From a virus: a DNA stretch of 23,066 nt. Position numbers and translations under genes: made by a program. Each line of letters opens with the position of its first letter. The first letter of the stretch is position 1. Shown here piece after piece: positions 21,357-23,066 of the stretch. The stretch covers positions 1 to 23,066 of the IMG/VR virus record IMGVR_UViG_3300044941_000466; one strand, given 5' to 3'. Below the pieces are notes generated by a model. That model was not told the DNA's origin, did not search any database, and saw only the letters and a program-made list of their open reading frames with translations.

Positions 21357-21587
21357 CTGCCGCACGATTCCCTCGATCCGCTCCTCCAGCAGCGCGTTGT
21401 GTAACTCACATTCGGCCCGCCTGACGTACAGACCATTGAGGCGCAGAATGATCCGGCTCTCGAGCTCGGCCAGTTCCTTGCGAACCTCGGCAAGCAAGGC
21501 CCGGTTCTGGAGGCTGACATAGGTGGCGATCAACCCCGAGACCAACCCAATGGCCGGCACGATGGCCGTCAGGACCCGTTCATCCAT
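21333..21587 (-). CDS. Small one-TM coiled-coil protein (possible lysis or membrane protein)
   Basis: An 84-aa protein with a hydrophobic segment near residues 5-25 (LTAIVPAIGLVSGLIATYV), then a charged coiled coil (RALLAEVRKELAELESRI, and further Glu/Arg-rich helices to about residue 75). This is the layout of small phage membrane proteins such as DUF2730-like or spanin-like products, but no family is certain. GGGAG lies eight bases before the ATG. It overlaps the next gene upstream by 19 bases, and its 3' end overlaps the terminator of the facing operon. A lysis role is possible but no holin, endolysin or lipobox motif is seen. Confidence 0.6.
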   Translation of the reverse strand: MDERVLTAIVPAIGLVSGLIATYVSLQNRALLAEVRKELAELESRIILRLNGLYVRRAECELHNALLEERIEGIVRQKRETASD

Positions 21588-21775
21588 TGCTCACGCTCCC
21601 GCTGCAGGATCCGCAACTCCTGCGCCCAGTCGTGCAGCGCCAGGCACAGGCCGGCGACGTCTGGATGCCCGGCAAGGATCTGCCGTTCGATCTCCGCAAT
21701 CTCCTTCCGGCACCGCTCGAGCTCACGCTCGAGCGTGCACTCGTTCGTCGCGGACCTCATCGAAGCTGCGTCCAT
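21569..21775 (-). CDS. Small coiled-coil protein
   Basis: A 68-aa charged helical protein (RELERCRKEIAEIERQILAG, later LHDWAQELRILQREREQW) with no membrane segment. It is not recognised. It overlaps the methyltransferase 3' end by 53 bases with the ATG at 21775, or 38 with the ATG at 21760, and the downstream one-TM gene by 19 bases. These overlaps suggest a coupled unit, but a large overlap also lowers confidence. GGAAG lies close before the first start. It could form a complex with the one-TM coiled-coil protein encoded next. Confidence 0.5.
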   Translation of the reverse strand: MDAASMRSATNECTLERELERCRKEIAEIERQILAGHPDVAGLCLALHDWAQELRILQREREQWMNGS

Positions 21776-23066
21776 CGGCTTCCAGCGTCGCCGCCTTTCC
21801 GGCGTACTCCTGCCAGCGCCGGATGATGACGTCGCAGTAGGGTGGATCGATCTCCATCAGGCGCGCCCGGCGCCCGAGCTTCTCGCAGGCGATCAGCGTT
21901 GAGCCCGAACCACCGAATAGATCCAGCACCGTCTCGCCGGCTTTCGAGGAATACGTCAGCGCCCGCACGGCCAGCTCCACCGGTTTCTCGGTCAGATGCA
22001 CCATGGCGTTCGGACTGACCTTCTTCACGCTCCACACATCCGTCGCGTTCGTGATCTCCGGGTTGAACCAGTGCGCCGCGCCCTCGCGCCAGCCATAGAA
22101 ACACCATTCATGGTTGCCCATGAAATCCTTGCGGGTGAGCACTGGGTGTTCCTTCACCCAGATGATCGCCTGCGAGAAGTACAGGCCGCATTCGGCGAGC
22201 GCGGGCGGATAATTGGCGCAGTTGGCATAGCCGCCCCAGATGTAGAAGGCTCCACCCGGCTTGAGCGCCCCCGCCAGATTGCCGAACCACTTTCTGAGGA
22301 GGACGTCGTAATCGCCATCCTTCATGAAGTCATTGGCGAGCGCGCGGTCCTTCGGCCGCATCTTCTTCGTGGTGGCCTTGGCCTTGGATGCGCCCCGGTG
22401 AACGTCGAAGCTCTGATGATGTTGCAGGCCCGCGAACGACGACAACCCGGCAGCAATGGCGTTGTTGGAGCGCGGCTCGACCTTCACGTTGTAAGGCGGA
22501 TCGGTGTTGACCAGGTCGATGGGCGCGCCTTCCACCAGGCGCTTCACGTCTTCGCCGTTCGCCGAATCCCCGCACAACAGCCGGTGGTCGCCCAGAATCC
22601 ACAGGTCGCCGCGGCCAGTGACCGGCTCCTCGAGCGGCTCGGGCACGGCATCTTCCTCGGCGAGGCCCGCCTGCGAGTCGGGCTCCTGGGCCAACCAGGT
22701 GTTGAGTTCCTCGTCGGAGAACCCGAGTACGTCCAGGTTGAACTCGTCCTGGCGCAGATCGACGAGCAACCCGCGCAGTAGCTCTTCATCCCATCCCGTG
22801 CCCGCCAGGGCGAGCTGGTTATCAGCAATCACCAGCGCCCGCCGCTGGGCCTCGGTCAGGTGATCGAGCACGATCACCGGCACTTCGCTCATGCCCAGCT
22901 TGCGCGCCGCCTGAAGCCGCGCGTGCCCGGCGATGACCACGCCATCCGCGCCCACAAGGACTGGATTCGTCCAGCCGAACTCGACGATTGAGGCCGCAAT
23001 CTGCGCGACTTGTTCCTCGGTATGCGTGCGCGGATTGCGAGCGAAGGGAACCAGCCGCTCGATGGG
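21723..23066 (-). CDS. ParB-domain/DNA methyltransferase fusion, 5' end off the window
   Basis: 447 residues are visible, running in one open frame to the right edge, so the N-terminus is missing. The first about 100 residues match a ParB/Srx-type domain (NPRTHTEEQVAQIAASIVEF, GWTNPVLV, VIAGHARLQAARKLG). The rest is an N6-adenine or N4-cytosine methyltransferase with DPPY at visible residues 189-192 and FGGSGST at 384-390; DPPY before the SAM motif marks the beta class. HLTEKPVEL is a further family landmark. Phages use such enzymes to mask their DNA from restriction, and the ParB part may guide binding. No restriction enzyme is seen, so it looks like an orphan. Family call firm; target unknown. 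Confidence 0.93.
   Translation of the reverse strand, partial: PIERLVPFARNPRTHTEEQVAQIAASIVEFGWTNPVLVGADGVVIAGHARLQAARKLGMSEVPVIVLDHLTEAQRRALVIADNQLALAGTGWDEELLRGLLVDLRQDEFNLDVLGFSDEELNTWLAQEPDSQAGLAEEDAVPEPLEEPVTGRGDLWILGDHRLLCGDSANGEDVKRLVEGAPIDLVNTDPPYNVKVEPRSNNAIAAGLSSFAGLQHHQSFDVHRGASKAKATTKKMRPKDRALANDFMKDGDYDVLLRKWFGNLAGALKPGGAFYIWGGYANCANYPPALAECGLYFSQAIIWVKEHPVLTRKDFMGNHEWCFYGWREGAAHWFNPEITNATDVWSVKKVSPNAMVHLTEKPVELAVRALTYSSKAGETVLDLFGGSGSTLIACEKLGRRARLMEIDPPYCDVIIRRWQEYAGKAATLEADGRSFDEVRDERVHARA

Noticed and set aside
1-23066. tRNA genes, CRISPR arrays, insertion sequences, integrase or attachment sites
   Set aside because: Looked for by eye on both strands; no tRNA-like cloverleaf, regular repeat-spacer array, transposase motif or recombinase motif was found. 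Absence by eye is not proof for tRNA or att sites.

Overview
The window is the packaging, head and tail block of a siphovirus-like prophage or phage, with the structural genes on the minus strand (read from right to left) and almost no free space. High GC, lambda-style packaging proteins (Nu1-like small terminase, GpA-like large terminase, gpW, lambda-family portal, DUF2190 decoration protein) and a lambda-style G/GT tail-chaperone frameshift point to a phage of a high-GC bacterium, probably Gram-negative (proteobacterial or acidobacterial). The host cannot be fixed from this sequence. No integrase, repressor, attachment site, tRNA or CRISPR array is visible. All structural frames are intact, so this looks like a functional element and not a decayed one.

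Right end (21333-23066): a ParB-domain/beta-class DNA methyltransferase running off the window edge, then two small overlapping minus-strand genes (a coiled-coil protein and a one-TM coiled-coil protein). Next is a compact plus-strand operon of four small genes (20104-21304: unknown, CxxC/CxxC zinc-ribbon-like, unknown, DUF3489) closed by a clear rho-independent terminator. A divergent gap with an inverted repeat separates it from the small terminase.

Packaging and head (12274-20012, minus): terS, terL, a DUF4177-like small protein, gpW-like connector, portal, prohead protease/major capsid fusion, DUF2190 decoration protein, head-tail joining protein, gp10-like tail completion protein, tail terminator. 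Junctions are mostly overlapping or touching (ATGA, TGATG, TAGATG), which suggests translational coupling. The exception is a roughly 100-bp palindrome-rich stretch at 13200-13300.

Tail (1-12281, minus): a 56-aa small protein, the tail tube protein, chaperone G with a -1 frameshift site (C CCA AAC before TGA) giving a 310-aa GT fusion, an approximately 1066-aa tape measure, a lysozyme-like protein, a DUF2460/gpM-like minor tail protein, a 1250-aa tail-tip protein that appears to fuse M-like, L-like (four-cysteine, possible Fe-S) and J-like hub modules, and a partial tail protein leaving the left edge.

Three non-structural cassettes sit at tail gene junctions: a DUF6883+DUF4926 pair (plus strand, between GT and tape measure), an antibiotic-biosynthesis-monooxygenase-like gene (minus strand, between M-like and tail-tip genes) and a HicBA toxin-antitoxin pair (plus strand, after the tail-tip gene). 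These are the most likely accessory cargo. The DUF6883/DUF4926 pair is the best candidate for an under-described system. The structural gene just downstream of each cassette has no recognisable Shine-Dalgarno sequence.
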